Shown piece by piece: positions 14,426 to 23,349 of a stretch of DNA of 39,467 nucleotides. Source of the DNA: Candidatus Obscuribacterales bacterium (GTDB taxonomy: Bacteria; Cyanobacteriota; Vampirovibrionia; Obscuribacterales; Obscuribacteraceae). Within the stretch, counting starts at the first letter, position 1. Each line of letters opens with the position of its first letter. The stretch spans positions 1-39,467 of the forward strand of contig CASBPX010000125.1 in NCBI GenBank assembly GCA_949127735.1. Direction: 5' to 3'. The translations under genes and the position numbers were made by a program. The notes under the pieces are model-generated. The model ran no database searches, was not told where the DNA came from, and worked only from the letters and a program-made list of their open reading frames with translations.

Positions 14426-15604
14426 CTAATTGACTTTCACTGACTTGCTTGAACTTCGACGTTCTTCGTCGATTTGCTGTTTTAGTTTGTCTATTTCAGC
14501 GTCTAGACCACCAGCTTTACCGGCTGGTTTCTCGCCTTGAATTACGCGTGTCAGAGCGTCTTCCAGATTCATATTTTTCAGTTCGTCAAAAGTGATGGCG
14601 TCCACAACATCGTAACGCGCGCCATCGTGAACGAGATAGTCATCAAGATATTTGAGCAAAGCAGTGCCGGCATATTCTTCGCCAATTTCTAAAAAGGTAA
14701 TTTGGATTTCTCCTTCTCTATGCATAGCTTTGGTGGCATCGATAATCACCTGCTCAATTTTAGGGCCACGGTTAGGAATGCCGTCAGTGAGAACTGCAAT
14801 AATCAGCGGTCTTTTGCGATCGCTAGCCAGGTGCTCTGCCAAAAGTTGCTTCAGCGGTGAACCAAAGTCAGTGTTACCACGTGGAGTAGTGTTGCGAAAC
14901 AAATTCGCCACCTGCTCAGAGCTGCACTGCCGTTCCACGCGGTAGTCGGCATTGAAGGGCACCATGGTGATACCACGCTTGTTAAATGCTGGTTGAGACT
15001 TAATAGCAAATGCAGATACATAATCGGCACACCATTGCCATTTTGTTTTCGGCGCCTGTTCCACATTTTCCATCATCGAGGCTGAAATATCGACGAGAAT
15101 TACCACGTCAGAGCCTGATAAGACCTTGATTTTATCAGGCTCAGGATTTTTGCTTATGGCCGCTTCAATTGGTTGCTTTTGTTCGGCTGCCGAATGGCGG
15201 GCGGAAAGGTCGACAGGGCTTGTGTGAACACTAAGGCCATAACGTTTACCGCCTCGTTCAAAAACCACATGCAATTTATTCTGGATGATATTGGCCGACA
15301 ATATTTTGTCGCCATCGGCCAGGCCTGCATAGTAAGAAGGTGAGCCCATGCGCACGTTGCCCACAAAAGCAGGAAGTTTGTCAGCATCAAGGGTGATACC
15401 TGCCCCCTTTAGTGCAAAGTTAACTTCATCAATACGACCATAAAGTTTGGTTGAGCTATTTTTTACTAAAGTTGTGGAAGCCCTGACGGCGGCAGGTTTC
15501 GCTGCCTCAGCAGTGGTTTGAATTAAATTCGTTAGTGTTAAACAAGATAATCCGCTTAACATCAGAATGATTTTCTGCTGCGTCAACTTTCTCATTTGCA
15601 TCAT
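14426..15604 (-). CDS. secreted von Willebrand factor A protein with PDZ-like domain, 392 aa
   Basis: Signal peptide near residues 10-35 (ends around AEA). Residues about 62-118 look like a PDZ-type ligand-binding fold (GNVRMGSPSYYAGLADGDKI). Residues about 165-345 are a VWA domain with an intact metal-ion-dependent adhesion site: DISAS (D172, S174, S176), the TPRGNTDF threonine and LTDG. Such exported VWA proteins bind other proteins through Mg2+. The C-terminal 40 residues are charged and coiled-coil-like. ATG 15604 overlaps the stop of the preceding gene in an ATGA, so translation is coupled; the internal ATGs at residues 2 and 4 are alternatives. It is the third gene of a kinase-TPR-VWA operon, so it may be an output or sensor partner of that kinase. 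Confidence 0.88.
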   Translation of the reverse strand: MMQMRKLTQQKIILMLSGLSCLTLTNLIQTTAEAAKPAAVRASTTLVKNSSTKLYGRIDEVNFALKGAGITLDADKLPAFVGNVRMGSPSYYAGLADGDKILSANIIQNKLHVVFERGGKRYGLSVHTSPVDLSARHSAAEQKQPIEAAISKNPEPDKIKVLSGSDVVILVDISASMMENVEQAPKTKWQWCADYVSAFAIKSQPAFNKRGITMVPFNADYRVERQCSSEQVANLFRNTTPRGNTDFGSPLKQLLAEHLASDRKRPLIIAVLTDGIPNRGPKIEQVIIDATKAMHREGEIQITFLEIGEEYAGTALLKYLDDYLVHDGARYDVVDAITFDELKNMNLEDALTRVIQGEKPAGKAGGLDAEIDKLKQQIDEERRSSSKSVKVN

Positions 15605-16626
15605 TTACGCTGAGCTTTTGTTTCGACTGCTTTGCTGCTCTTCAGCGGTAAGGCCTTCTGCCTTGTTTTAATTCCCACCGGTGCACTGCCATCGTAATTA
15701 ACAAAATGCCGCACGTAAACGCTCGAGTTTTGCGGCATCAACTGAATTTGGCTGGTGCCTGCCTTTTGTTGACTTTTTAAGCCAGTTGAGACTTGATCAT
15801 AGACCGCTGCCCGTCGTTTGCACTCTTCAGTAATTTCAGTTTCTCTGCGTTCAAAATCTTTATTTGCTTGTTCAGTCTTTGCCGCCAATTCCCTCTGCGA
15901 ATTAGCTAGAGCTTCCTGATAATTTGGATTATCGATGTGTTTGGTGCCAACTCGCCAACCATTGTGAAAAATAGGAATTTCAATAAATTGAGGAATGCCC
16001 TGCATTTGTTCGCGGGCGCGTTCTTTCGCATGACCAATATCGGAATTCATTAGACTGCGGCGCTGTTCGATGGCCCTGTTGCCTTCCTGCAATATCTGCA
16101 GCTTTTTGTTTAGCACCGAAGCGTCAATGTTGGCCGTGTCTGTTTTGGCTCCGTCAGTAGCTGCATTTGTGCCAGGTGAAGTTGTGCCAGGTGAAGTTGT
16201 GTTGGGCGAAGTTGTGTTGGGCGAAGTTGTGCCAGGTGAAGTTGTGTTGGGCGAACTTGCTTCTGCCGGCCCGCGCAACAGTGTTTGCAATGCCGTATAA
16301 GAGTACGACTTCATAGTCGGATCTTTAGTGGTGTTGTAGCATTTTGAAAACTCTGCGATGGCTTCTTGATGGCGATTTAGCTTTACTAGAGATTGCGCAT
16401 AATAATATCGAGACGTGGCGTTGCCAGGACTGCTCCGTAAAATTTCGGCTCCAATAGCCGCAGATTCGCGGTGCTTATTGTTGTTAAAGCTTTGGATTTG
16501 AGCAGCTATTGTTCGGCCAGAAGCGCTCTGAGCATCGGCATTGATTGGCAGAAATAAAAGCAGCAAAACTGCTGTGGCCAGTGCAATTTTTGCTGAACGC
16601 TGAGGTGTAACCGGCGGTCCTATCAT
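15601..16626 (-). CDS. secreted TPR-like protein with SPxTT pentapeptide repeats, 341 aa
   Basis: Signal peptide at about residues 12-33 (ALATAVLLLLFLPINADAQ). Residues 35-115 contain two TPR-like units (RYYYAQSLVKLNRHQEAI). Then six tandem SP[G/N]TT pentapeptides (about residues 123-152) form a Ser/Thr/Pro linker, a possible phosphorylation or glycosylation target. The C-terminal half is charged and helical with a coiled-coil stretch (about 215-275). No enzymatic motif. AAGGA sits inside the end of the kinase gene, and ATG 16626 is 5 bp after the kinase stop. The gene overlaps the VWA gene by 4 bp. Tight packing argues that kinase, TPR protein and VWA protein work together. Confidence 0.85.
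   Translation of the reverse strand: MIGPPVTPQRSAKIALATAVLLLLFLPINADAQSASGRTIAAQIQSFNNNKHRESAAIGAEILRSSPGNATSRYYYAQSLVKLNRHQEAIAEFSKCYNTTKDPTMKSYSYTALQTLLRGPAEASSPNTTSPGTTSPNTTSPNTTSPGTTSPGTNAATDGAKTDTANIDASVLNKKLQILQEGNRAIEQRRSLMNSDIGHAKERAREQMQGIPQFIEIPIFHNGWRVGTKHIDNPNYQEALANSQRELAAKTEQANKDFERRETEITEECKRRAAVYDQVSTGLKSQQKAGTSQIQLMPQNSSVYVRHFVNYDGSAPVGIKTRQKALPLKSSKAVETKAQRK
16169..16258. repeat. 15-bp tandem repeat, six units, in frame
   Basis: Six adjacent 15-bp units alternate between GTGCCAGGTGAAGTT (three copies) and GTGTTGGGCGAAGTT (three copies, the last with one base change). They encode SPGTT and SPNTT in the minus-strand gene. The multiple-of-three unit keeps the frame when copy number changes, so length variation between strains is likely. 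Confidence 0.9.
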
Positions 16627-16631
16627 TACTT

Positions 16632-18731
16632 TTATCCTTCAATAATGCGGGTTTTGGGCAATGCTCTTTTAAGCGCGGCGACCTCTTGTGGAGAGAGGAC
16701 GTCAGCCGGAAGACAGAGAAGGCGCAAATCTTTTAGCTTTCTAAGATAATTAAAGCATTTATTGGTCAGCCCGGCGCAGCGGTATAAGTTCAATTCTTCA
16801 AGTGACTGCATTTGCACCAGTGATGCTAAGTACTCATCTTTCAATGTGGCATTGTTTAGGCCCAGCCGCTTAAGGTGTGACAATTTTGACAATAGGTCAA
16901 AATCGTTTGCTGTTGGTTTTGTGCTGCCAAGACTAATATATTCAAAATGTCTTTCAGGGGAAATTTTCTCAAGCACGGCAGTGATATTTTTCATGCCATC
17001 GATCTCAAAAGCCTTAAGCCGGGAGAAGATTTTGCTCTTGCTGAATTTTTCGCCCGTTACGTATGTGAGACCTAGATTCAAATGGGAAACTGACTTCATG
17101 TTATCCAGCCAGGTTAGGTCTTTGTCGTCAACGGCGCTTTGACTTAAATCAAGTTGTCTTGTTTTGGTAAGCCGCATTAAGTTAGGGCCCAAACGCGGAT
17201 TCTTCTCTGCCATTTCTTTGAGCGCCACGCCGTTCAAATCTTCCGGTTTAAAAAACTTGATCAAGTCGGGATATATTTTCGTGCAGTTTGCTGCTTCGAA
17301 ATGGTTTAGCATACCCGCAGGAATTTTCAGCTGACCTTTAGCATCATTCCTTGTGTAATTAGATGCACCGTTCATTTGGTAAGAGAGTATGCCCAGATTT
17401 ATGTCAGAAGGAAAATCAAAGATCAAATAATTCCGGTCCGATGAGAAATGACTGTAGGGAGTTTTTCTTTGGGCCAGCAACTGCCGAATTCTTTTGTGTT
17501 CTTCTAGTGTCATTTTGTACGAATAATCAGATTCTGTCTCTAAAACGCGATCTTGCTCATGAGTGACAGCATCAAGACCGGTAAAAATTGGTTTCTGTTT
17601 GGCCCTAGAGACGGCCAGATTGGCTTGATGCTGAGTGTAGATGTTGTAGGCGCCAAGAGTAATCAGTGCCAAAATGACAATTAAACCTAGCGGCAGTAGT
17701 AAATAATTTCTGATATTGAAGCCTGCAGATTGAATTTCTTCATCGCCCTGATCATCGTCAGAAAAACTACGCGTTGAGGCTAGTGAAGACTTTGCTGAAC
17801 CTGAAGATCGTCCTGAGTGCTTTGATTTCGAGTCAATAGCGTTACCATTCTCAAGCGCCTGCAGTTGCTTCTCAACATCATAAAGCGAAGCAAAACGATG
17901 CTCGGGCTGCTTGGCCAGCAAACGAGCCACCACTTCTTCAAGCTCGTGCGAAAATTGATCATCCGGCGCCATCGAATGCAATGAAGGTGCTTGCTCTGTC
18001 TGATGTTTGGCCACGATCTCAAAAGCCGTTTTTCCGACTAGCGGCGGTTTACCGGTAAGCGCTTGAAACATGGTTACGCCAAGGGAGTACATGTCGGTGC
18101 GATAATCTAGTTGACGTCCGCCGGCCTGCTCTGGGCTCATGTAAAGCGGGCTACCGAAGACCTGACCCGGTTTTGTTAAACCCTGGGCGACATTGCTGTC
18201 GTACGATTGCAATTTGGCAATGCCGAAGTCAACGATTTTGACCAGCGGAGTTTTACTCGTGCCCACCGCCTCTGTGAGCATAATATTTGCGGGTTTGATA
18301 TCACGATGGATAATGCCGTGATCATGGGCGTAACCCAGAGCCGAGCACACTTGTCTGAAAATTGGTAATGCTTCCCGCTCTGACAACCTTCCTACTTCCA
18401 GCATATAGTCGGAAAGCGAGAGGCCCGTCAATAAGTCCATAGTGTAGCACGGCAAGCCGGCTTCAGTTTGGCTCATGTCATAAATTTTGACGATATTGCG
18501 ATGATTCAGTCGAGCTATAGCCTGCGCTTCGGTGCGAAATCTTTGCCACACCTCGCCTGAAACTTGCTCTGGACGCAGTGCTTTCAGGGCCATGGTTTTA
18601 GCCATCATCACGTGTTCGACTTTAAAAACATAGCCCATACCTCCCTGGCCAATAAAGTCGAGGATGCGATAAGTGCCACCAATGATGGTGCCGATGGCGA
18701 ATTGACTGCCGCTAGAGTCAGGAGTATTCAA
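16632..18731 (-). CDS. transmembrane Ser/Thr protein kinase with C-terminal leucine-rich-like repeats (paralogue 1), 699 aa
   Basis: Kinase domain about residues 20-295: glycine loop GQGGMGYVFKVEH, ATP lysine in MALKAL, catalytic HRDIKPAN (H142, D144), DFG at 168-170 and SPEQ in place of APE. All catalytic residues are present. A Ser-rich, acidic linker follows, then one transmembrane helix at about 343-364, then an extracytoplasmic part with a leucine-rich-like repeat block from about 530 (LDLS, LNLG, LGLN, LNLYRC). The layout is that of a PknB-type receptor kinase with an LRR sensor. The only start available is TTG 18731 with no clear Shine-Dalgarno; the paralogues use GTG. It heads the operon with the TPR and VWA genes. 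Confidence 0.92.
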   Translation of the reverse strand: MNTPDSSGSQFAIGTIIGGTYRILDFIGQGGMGYVFKVEHVMMAKTMALKALRPEQVSGEVWQRFRTEAQAIARLNHRNIVKIYDMSQTEAGLPCYTMDLLTGLSLSDYMLEVGRLSEREALPIFRQVCSALGYAHDHGIIHRDIKPANIMLTEAVGTSKTPLVKIVDFGIAKLQSYDSNVAQGLTKPGQVFGSPLYMSPEQAGGRQLDYRTDMYSLGVTMFQALTGKPPLVGKTAFEIVAKHQTEQAPSLHSMAPDDQFSHELEEVVARLLAKQPEHRFASLYDVEKQLQALENGNAIDSKSKHSGRSSGSAKSSLASTRSFSDDDQGDEEIQSAGFNIRNYLLLPLGLIVILALITLGAYNIYTQHQANLAVSRAKQKPIFTGLDAVTHEQDRVLETESDYSYKMTLEEHKRIRQLLAQRKTPYSHFSSDRNYLIFDFPSDINLGILSYQMNGASNYTRNDAKGQLKIPAGMLNHFEAANCTKIYPDLIKFFKPEDLNGVALKEMAEKNPRLGPNLMRLTKTRQLDLSQSAVDDKDLTWLDNMKSVSHLNLGLTYVTGEKFSKSKIFSRLKAFEIDGMKNITAVLEKISPERHFEYISLGSTKPTANDFDLLSKLSHLKRLGLNNATLKDEYLASLVQMQSLEELNLYRCAGLTNKCFNYLRKLKDLRLLCLPADVLSPQEVAALKRALPKTRIIEG

Positions 18732-18897
18732 TTTACGCTTGAATCTGTTGAATTTATAGGTAACACTGGAAACTCTTCTTGCAAAGTTGCCGGGCTTGAG
18801 AAATTGGCTGGCTTATCCATGTTCAATACTAAACTATTGTCTGATATTCGCGCCTGTAGTATCCCCGAGCAAGGTTCTGGGCGCCCACCGCATACAA

Positions 18898-18972
18898 CAG
18901 TGTTCTGACAACCCAGGGCGAACTTTCGGACACGGCGGGGTGGCAGAACGGCCTGCGCCCACGAGAACACTG
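18898..18972. repeat. nested inverted repeat / potential structured RNA
   Basis: Outer arms CAGTGTTCT (18898-18906) and AGAACACTG (18964-18972) are perfectly complementary; inside them GGGCG (18916-18920) pairs with CGCCC (18956-18960). The span is 75 bp, GC-rich and just upstream of the kinase 2 promoter. It may be an operator pair, a leader element or a small RNA. Confidence 0.5.
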
Positions 18973-18990
18973 CGTTTCAAGGTGCAAGGC

Positions 18991-19019
18991 TTGAAAATTT
19001 GGCAGGTTATCGCTATATT
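18991..19019 (+). promoter_or_regulatory. sigma70-type promoter of kinase 2
   Basis: TTGAAA (18991-18996), exactly 17 bp, TATATT (19014-19019). Predicted transcription start is near 19026, giving an untranslated leader of about 65 nt before the GTG start at 19092. Confidence 0.65.
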
Positions 19020-19091
19020 TGCCCTTAACCTTTTGCCCGCCACGCTCGGTCTTTGGGCATGAAATCAGCATTGATCTGGTGAGGCCTGAAA

Positions 19092-21188
19092 GTGAACTCC
19101 GAGCCACCTAATGGCTTATTACAAAATGGATCTTTTATCGGCGGCACTTATCGTGTCTTAGATTTTGTCGGTCAGGGCGGCATGGGCTATGTCTATAAAG
19201 TCGAGCATCTGATGATGTCTCGCGTTATGGCGCTTAAGGTTTTGCGAGCAGAACAGGTGTCTGATTCGGTCTGGCAGCGTTTCCGCAACGAAGCTCTGGC
19301 CATTGCGCGACTCGACCATCCGAACATAGTCAAAATTTATGACATGAGTCAAACTGCTGAAGGCCTGCCTTATTACACAATGGATTTACTAGTTGGCCAG
19401 TCACTAGATGATTATTTGCTCGATAATGATCAATTGCCAATTGATCTGGCATTGCCAATTTTTAGACAGGTTTGTGCTGGTTTAGCTTATGCTCACGATC
19501 GCGGTATCGTTCACCGCGATATCAAACCGGGCAATATCATGCTGTTGGAAGACAAAAACGGTACGGTGCCGCTTGTAAAAATTGTTGATTTTGGTATCGC
19601 TAAATTAAATACATTCGATGGTGCCGTGGGGCAGGGTTTGACTCGACCGGGCGAAATTGTGGGCAGCCCCCTCTACATGAGCCCTGAACAATGTTCTGGC
19701 ATGGCACTCGATTACCGCAGTGATATGTATTCGGTTGGTGTGACCATGTTTCACATGCTTACAGGGCGACCGCCTCTGCTCGGCAAGAGCGCTATAGAAA
19801 CCACGGCCATGCATCAGACAGTGATACCACCGATGATGTGCGAGAAAGATCCTGATACTGACTATCCGCCTGCTCTTGAAACAATCGTCGCTCGTTTGCT
19901 TGAGAAGTCGCCCGACGATCGCTTTGATTCGTTGGCTGACGTGGCGCAAGATCTTTTGGCACTCGAGCGCGGTGACGGCATAAGCCTTGATCGCCGGGCA
20001 GGGGATAATAGACCGCGAGTTCCGTCAAGAGCGCATTCCATTTACGAGAAATCAGTCACGCAAGTGCAGAATTCAACCATTGGCAGCACTACAGGCAGTT
20101 CTGACGCGTTGCCGTTCTTTCGCAGTCGCAATGTTTTGCTCTTGTCGGTGACTGTTGCCCTGGTCGCAAGCTCTTCATTCTTTGCCCTGTTTTTTGTTCG
20201 GCAGCATCAGCCCAAGCCGATTGCATTGATTGATGCCAACGCTGGAGTGACAACCGACAGCACTACACATCTTTTTCTGGAGAAAATAAGTGATGGCAAT
20301 GAGAATTTATCGGAGGAAGATAAAGCAATCAAGGCTTTTCTAAAATCAAATCCGGCGCCGTATTCACATATTGAAAGCAACGGTCCAAATGAGCTCTGGG
20401 TTTTCCAGTTTCCGGAGCAGTTCTCTATTGGTGATTGTACCTTCAATCAAAAAGTGGTGCGTTCTCAGTATCCTTACCCCGCGGCGCGAGGTCGCTTAGT
20501 TGTGCTCTACGGTGGAAAATTGAAGTTCGAGGCCGATGAATGCGTCGACAGACATCCGCAGTTGCTGGCCGGCTTTAAGCCAGATGATATTGACTGGCTA
20601 GTCGTGGATAAACTTCCAGTGGTTGCGCCGACTTTGGCGGAAAATTTAGCGCGCTTGACCGGGTTGCATCGCCTCAATCTGAAAACAAAAAAACTTCAAG
20701 ATGCTGACTTGACATGGATTGACAAGCTCACTAATCTCAAGATCTTGAATATTATTGGCGCTGATATTACCAGTGAAGCGTTAGCAAAAAGTGCTGTTTT
20801 ACCCAGGTTAGATGGGCTTTTTTTTGAGGGTAAAACTGAGATCACTCCTGTACTTGAAGCGCTTGTTAAGTCTGGCAGCATTGTTGAGGTCCAGATTGAC
20901 TATCAGGCCTTGACTGAGGCGCAAGTGAGTTTATTTGTGCGAATGAAGCATTTGAAAAAACTGCGCCTGTGCAGCGAGACTGTCACCGACGAAATCTTGT
21001 CGCCCTTAGCGAAACTTGTGGAACTCGAAGAGTTAAACCTGGAGTCTTGCCCCCGATTGACGGGGAAAACTGTTGAACGGCTCGTTAATCTCAAAAAGCT
21101 AAAAATATTGAAAATGTCTTTGGACTTTGAGGATGCTAAGGCAGAAGCGGCCTTGCACAAGGCTTTGCCGAAGTTGCAGATCTATTAA
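19092..21188 (+). CDS. transmembrane Ser/Thr protein kinase with C-terminal leucine-rich-like repeats (paralogue 2), 698 aa
   Basis: Same layout as the other two kinases. Kinase domain at about residues 20-295 with GQGGMGYVYKVEH, MALKVLRAEQ, HRDIKPGN (H141, D143), DFGIAKL and SPEQ. Transmembrane helix at about 348-370 (VLLLSVTVALVASSSFFALFF). The external part carries an LRR-like tract (LHRLNLKTKKLQDADL, LEELNLESCPRL). GTG 19092 is the start, with GTGAGG upstream and a TTGAAA-17-TATATT promoter at 18991-19019. The external segment between membrane and repeats is the least similar part among paralogues, which would suit different ligands. The next kinase follows 58 bp later on the same strand and probably shares this promoter. 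Confidence 0.93.
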   Translation: MNSEPPNGLLQNGSFIGGTYRVLDFVGQGGMGYVYKVEHLMMSRVMALKVLRAEQVSDSVWQRFRNEALAIARLDHPNIVKIYDMSQTAEGLPYYTMDLLVGQSLDDYLLDNDQLPIDLALPIFRQVCAGLAYAHDRGIVHRDIKPGNIMLLEDKNGTVPLVKIVDFGIAKLNTFDGAVGQGLTRPGEIVGSPLYMSPEQCSGMALDYRSDMYSVGVTMFHMLTGRPPLLGKSAIETTAMHQTVIPPMMCEKDPDTDYPPALETIVARLLEKSPDDRFDSLADVAQDLLALERGDGISLDRRAGDNRPRVPSRAHSIYEKSVTQVQNSTIGSTTGSSDALPFFRSRNVLLLSVTVALVASSSFFALFFVRQHQPKPIALIDANAGVTTDSTTHLFLEKISDGNENLSEEDKAIKAFLKSNPAPYSHIESNGPNELWVFQFPEQFSIGDCTFNQKVVRSQYPYPAARGRLVVLYGGKLKFEADECVDRHPQLLAGFKPDDIDWLVVDKLPVVAPTLAENLARLTGLHRLNLKTKKLQDADLTWIDKLTNLKILNIIGADITSEALAKSAVLPRLDGLFFEGKTEITPVLEALVKSGSIVEVQIDYQALTEAQVSLFVRMKHLKKLRLCSETVTDEILSPLAKLVELEELNLESCPRLTGKTVERLVNLKKLKILKMSLDFEDAKAEAALHKALPKLQIY

Positions 21189-21246
21189 CACTTTTCAGCA
21201 GCTGAGCAGTAACATTGGCATTGGAAGAATATAAGCGAGGACTGGC

Positions 21247-23349
21247 GTGAGCGACTTCTCAAACGCAGAACATGAGTTTGAAGACCTCTCACCAGATGAG
21301 TTTAGGATTGGTTCACTTATCGGTGATTCCTATCGAGTGCTTGCCTTCATTGGTGAAGGCGGCATGGGCCTTGTTTATAAAGTCGAACACCTATTGTTGA
21401 ACAAACTTCTGGCCCTTAAAGTTTTAAAAACTGAACAGCTTTCTGTGGCTGCCTGGAAGCGCTTTCGCAATGAAGCGCAGGCAATCGCCAGACTTGGTCA
21501 TGCCAATGTGGTCAAAATTTATGACATGAATCAGACGGCCGACGGCCGGCCTTACTACACGATGGATTTGATCGAAGGCCGGTCTATTGACGACTATCTG
21601 CACGATTGCGGACGCATGCCTCTAGCTTCCGCATTGCCTGTGTTTCGGCAGGTGTGTTCCGGGCTGGCGTATGCACACGAACGCGGCATTATTCATCGCG
21701 ATATCAAACCGGGAAATATCATGCTGATCAATAACAACAGTGAAGACGCCAGCAGGTGTGTGGTTAAAATTGTAGATTTTGGTATTGCAAAATTAGTAGA
21801 CGATGGCGGTCATACGATACAGGGCCTGACTAAGCCGGGCGAAATTTTTGGCAGCCCTCTTTATATGAGCCCAGAACAATGCAGCGGTATCAAACTCGAT
21901 GCCCGCGCCGATATGTACTCGCTTGGTGTGACCATGTTTCAGACGCTAACTGGGCGGGCACCACTCTTAGGTCGCTCGGCCATTGAGACTACCATTTTGC
22001 ATCAATCGGAAATACCACCGACACTACATGCGGTGGCGCCTGACGTAGGCTTTTCGCCTGCCCTCGAAAGCATTGTGGCTAGAATGCTGGCCAAGAATCC
22101 GGACCAACGTTTCGGAAATTTGGCTGAAGTGGCCAACGCATTGCTTTTAGTTGAGCGCGAGGGGTCCGGCATTGCAGGGGCCCGCGGGACTTCCAGGCGC
22201 TCAGCGGTCATCTCATATGAGCATCCGCAAACTACTACGATGACAAGGAATTTTGATCATGGCAAGCTGGGATTAGCGTTAATCACAATTGCGTTGCTGC
22301 TCGTCAGCACCGGGGTTATTGTGATAATTAGCAATACACAGAGCGAGCAAAAAGTTGATTCTCCACCGCAAACTGCGCACGCAATTGCCGATTCAAGCAG
22401 TACTACACAGGCAGCCGTGAAGCGCGCGCGCGACGAGCAAATGTTCGACCAGAATAATCCGATCCGTGATGTAACGCGATTTTTATCTGCTCGACAAATG
22501 TTTTCATCTGCTTACGAAGGCGATAAAGTCTCGACTTTCTCGTTCCCAGACAAATTCTCCGTAGGAAAAATCACCTTCAATGGTCAGCCAGAGGGGTGTG
22601 ACGCAAAAGGTATTATCCAGAACCCTTCGCATGCCTATGTAGGCTTTGAAGGTGGTGCAGCTGTACTAGGTTATCCGGAGCTGTTGAAGCGTTTTCGAGC
22701 GCAAGATCTGATCAAGCTGAAAGTCTCTGAAATGCCTAGACGAAATCCGAAGTTGGCCCAAAGCATTGCTCATCTTGTCAGTCTGACTACTTTAGAGTTG
22801 CCCAGTACTTACTTAAACAACTACGATTTAAAATATCTTGAAAAACTGACAAAGCTGGGCGACTTAAATCTAGACTCTTGTTCTATTACAGGTGAGGCGT
22901 TAGCGCAAAGTTCTTTATTGAACCATGTTTTCTTACTTCATATCTATGGAACGAAGGATGTTTCGGCGGTGCTCGCCACGTTGCTACGTAAAAATATCGT
23001 GAAGGGATTAGTTTTAGGCGATTGCAAGTTGACTGATGACGACATCCTGAAAATCAGCCATATGAGCCATTTGGAGAGATTGTACATAATCAAGACAAAT
23101 CTATCCGATGGACAATTGCAAAAATTTTTGTCTTTGAAAAATCTTGATTATTTAAACATTGACGGATGCGATCGGCTAACAGCAGCCAGTTTACCCACCC
23201 TGCAGAAATTTAAAAAACTGCATTCATTGATATTACCTGACGAGTTAGACACTGATGAATATCGCGACATGCTGCAAAAGTCGCTGCCTTATTTGAAAAA
23301 TTTTCGCAAACGGCCCTGGTATGAGCTCAATAGGGCAGAACGAAATTAG
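21247..23349 (+). CDS. transmembrane Ser/Thr protein kinase with C-terminal leucine-rich-like repeats (paralogue 3), 700 aa
   Basis: Kinase domain with GEGGMGLVYKVEH, LALKVLK, HRDIKPGN (H150, D152), DFGIAKL and SPEQ; all catalytic residues present. Transmembrane helix at about 342-362 (ALITIALLLVSTGVIVII). LRR-like repeats in the last 200 residues (LTTLELPSTYL, LGDLNLDSCSIT, LDYLNIDGCDRL). Start GTG 21247 with GCGAGGA upstream. It probably forms one transcript with kinase 2. Its 3' end overlaps the end of the convergent minus-strand secreted protein gene by 23 bp, so antisense interference between the two transcripts is possible. Confidence 0.93.
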   Translation: MSDFSNAEHEFEDLSPDEFRIGSLIGDSYRVLAFIGEGGMGLVYKVEHLLLNKLLALKVLKTEQLSVAAWKRFRNEAQAIARLGHANVVKIYDMNQTADGRPYYTMDLIEGRSIDDYLHDCGRMPLASALPVFRQVCSGLAYAHERGIIHRDIKPGNIMLINNNSEDASRCVVKIVDFGIAKLVDDGGHTIQGLTKPGEIFGSPLYMSPEQCSGIKLDARADMYSLGVTMFQTLTGRAPLLGRSAIETTILHQSEIPPTLHAVAPDVGFSPALESIVARMLAKNPDQRFGNLAEVANALLLVEREGSGIAGARGTSRRSAVISYEHPQTTTMTRNFDHGKLGLALITIALLLVSTGVIVIISNTQSEQKVDSPPQTAHAIADSSSTTQAAVKRARDEQMFDQNNPIRDVTRFLSARQMFSSAYEGDKVSTFSFPDKFSVGKITFNGQPEGCDAKGIIQNPSHAYVGFEGGAAVLGYPELLKRFRAQDLIKLKVSEMPRRNPKLAQSIAHLVSLTTLELPSTYLNNYDLKYLEKLTKLGDLNLDSCSITGEALAQSSLLNHVFLLHIYGTKDVSAVLATLLRKNIVKGLVLGDCKLTDDDILKISHMSHLERLYIIKTNLSDGQLQKFLSLKNLDYLNIDGCDRLTAASLPTLQKFKKLHSLILPDELDTDEYRDMLQKSLPYLKNFRKRPWYELNRAERN

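Larger units (their letters stand above)
18732..19091. other. divergent promoter region between kinase genes (360 bp)
   Basis: Shared upstream region of kinase 1 (minus) and kinase 2 (plus). It holds a nested inverted repeat (18898-18972), the octamer palindrome GGGCGCCC at 18879-18886 and a good promoter for kinase 2 (18991-19019). No coding sequence is supported. The GC-rich middle portion (18860-18975) could encode a structured RNA. Confidence 0.6.
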
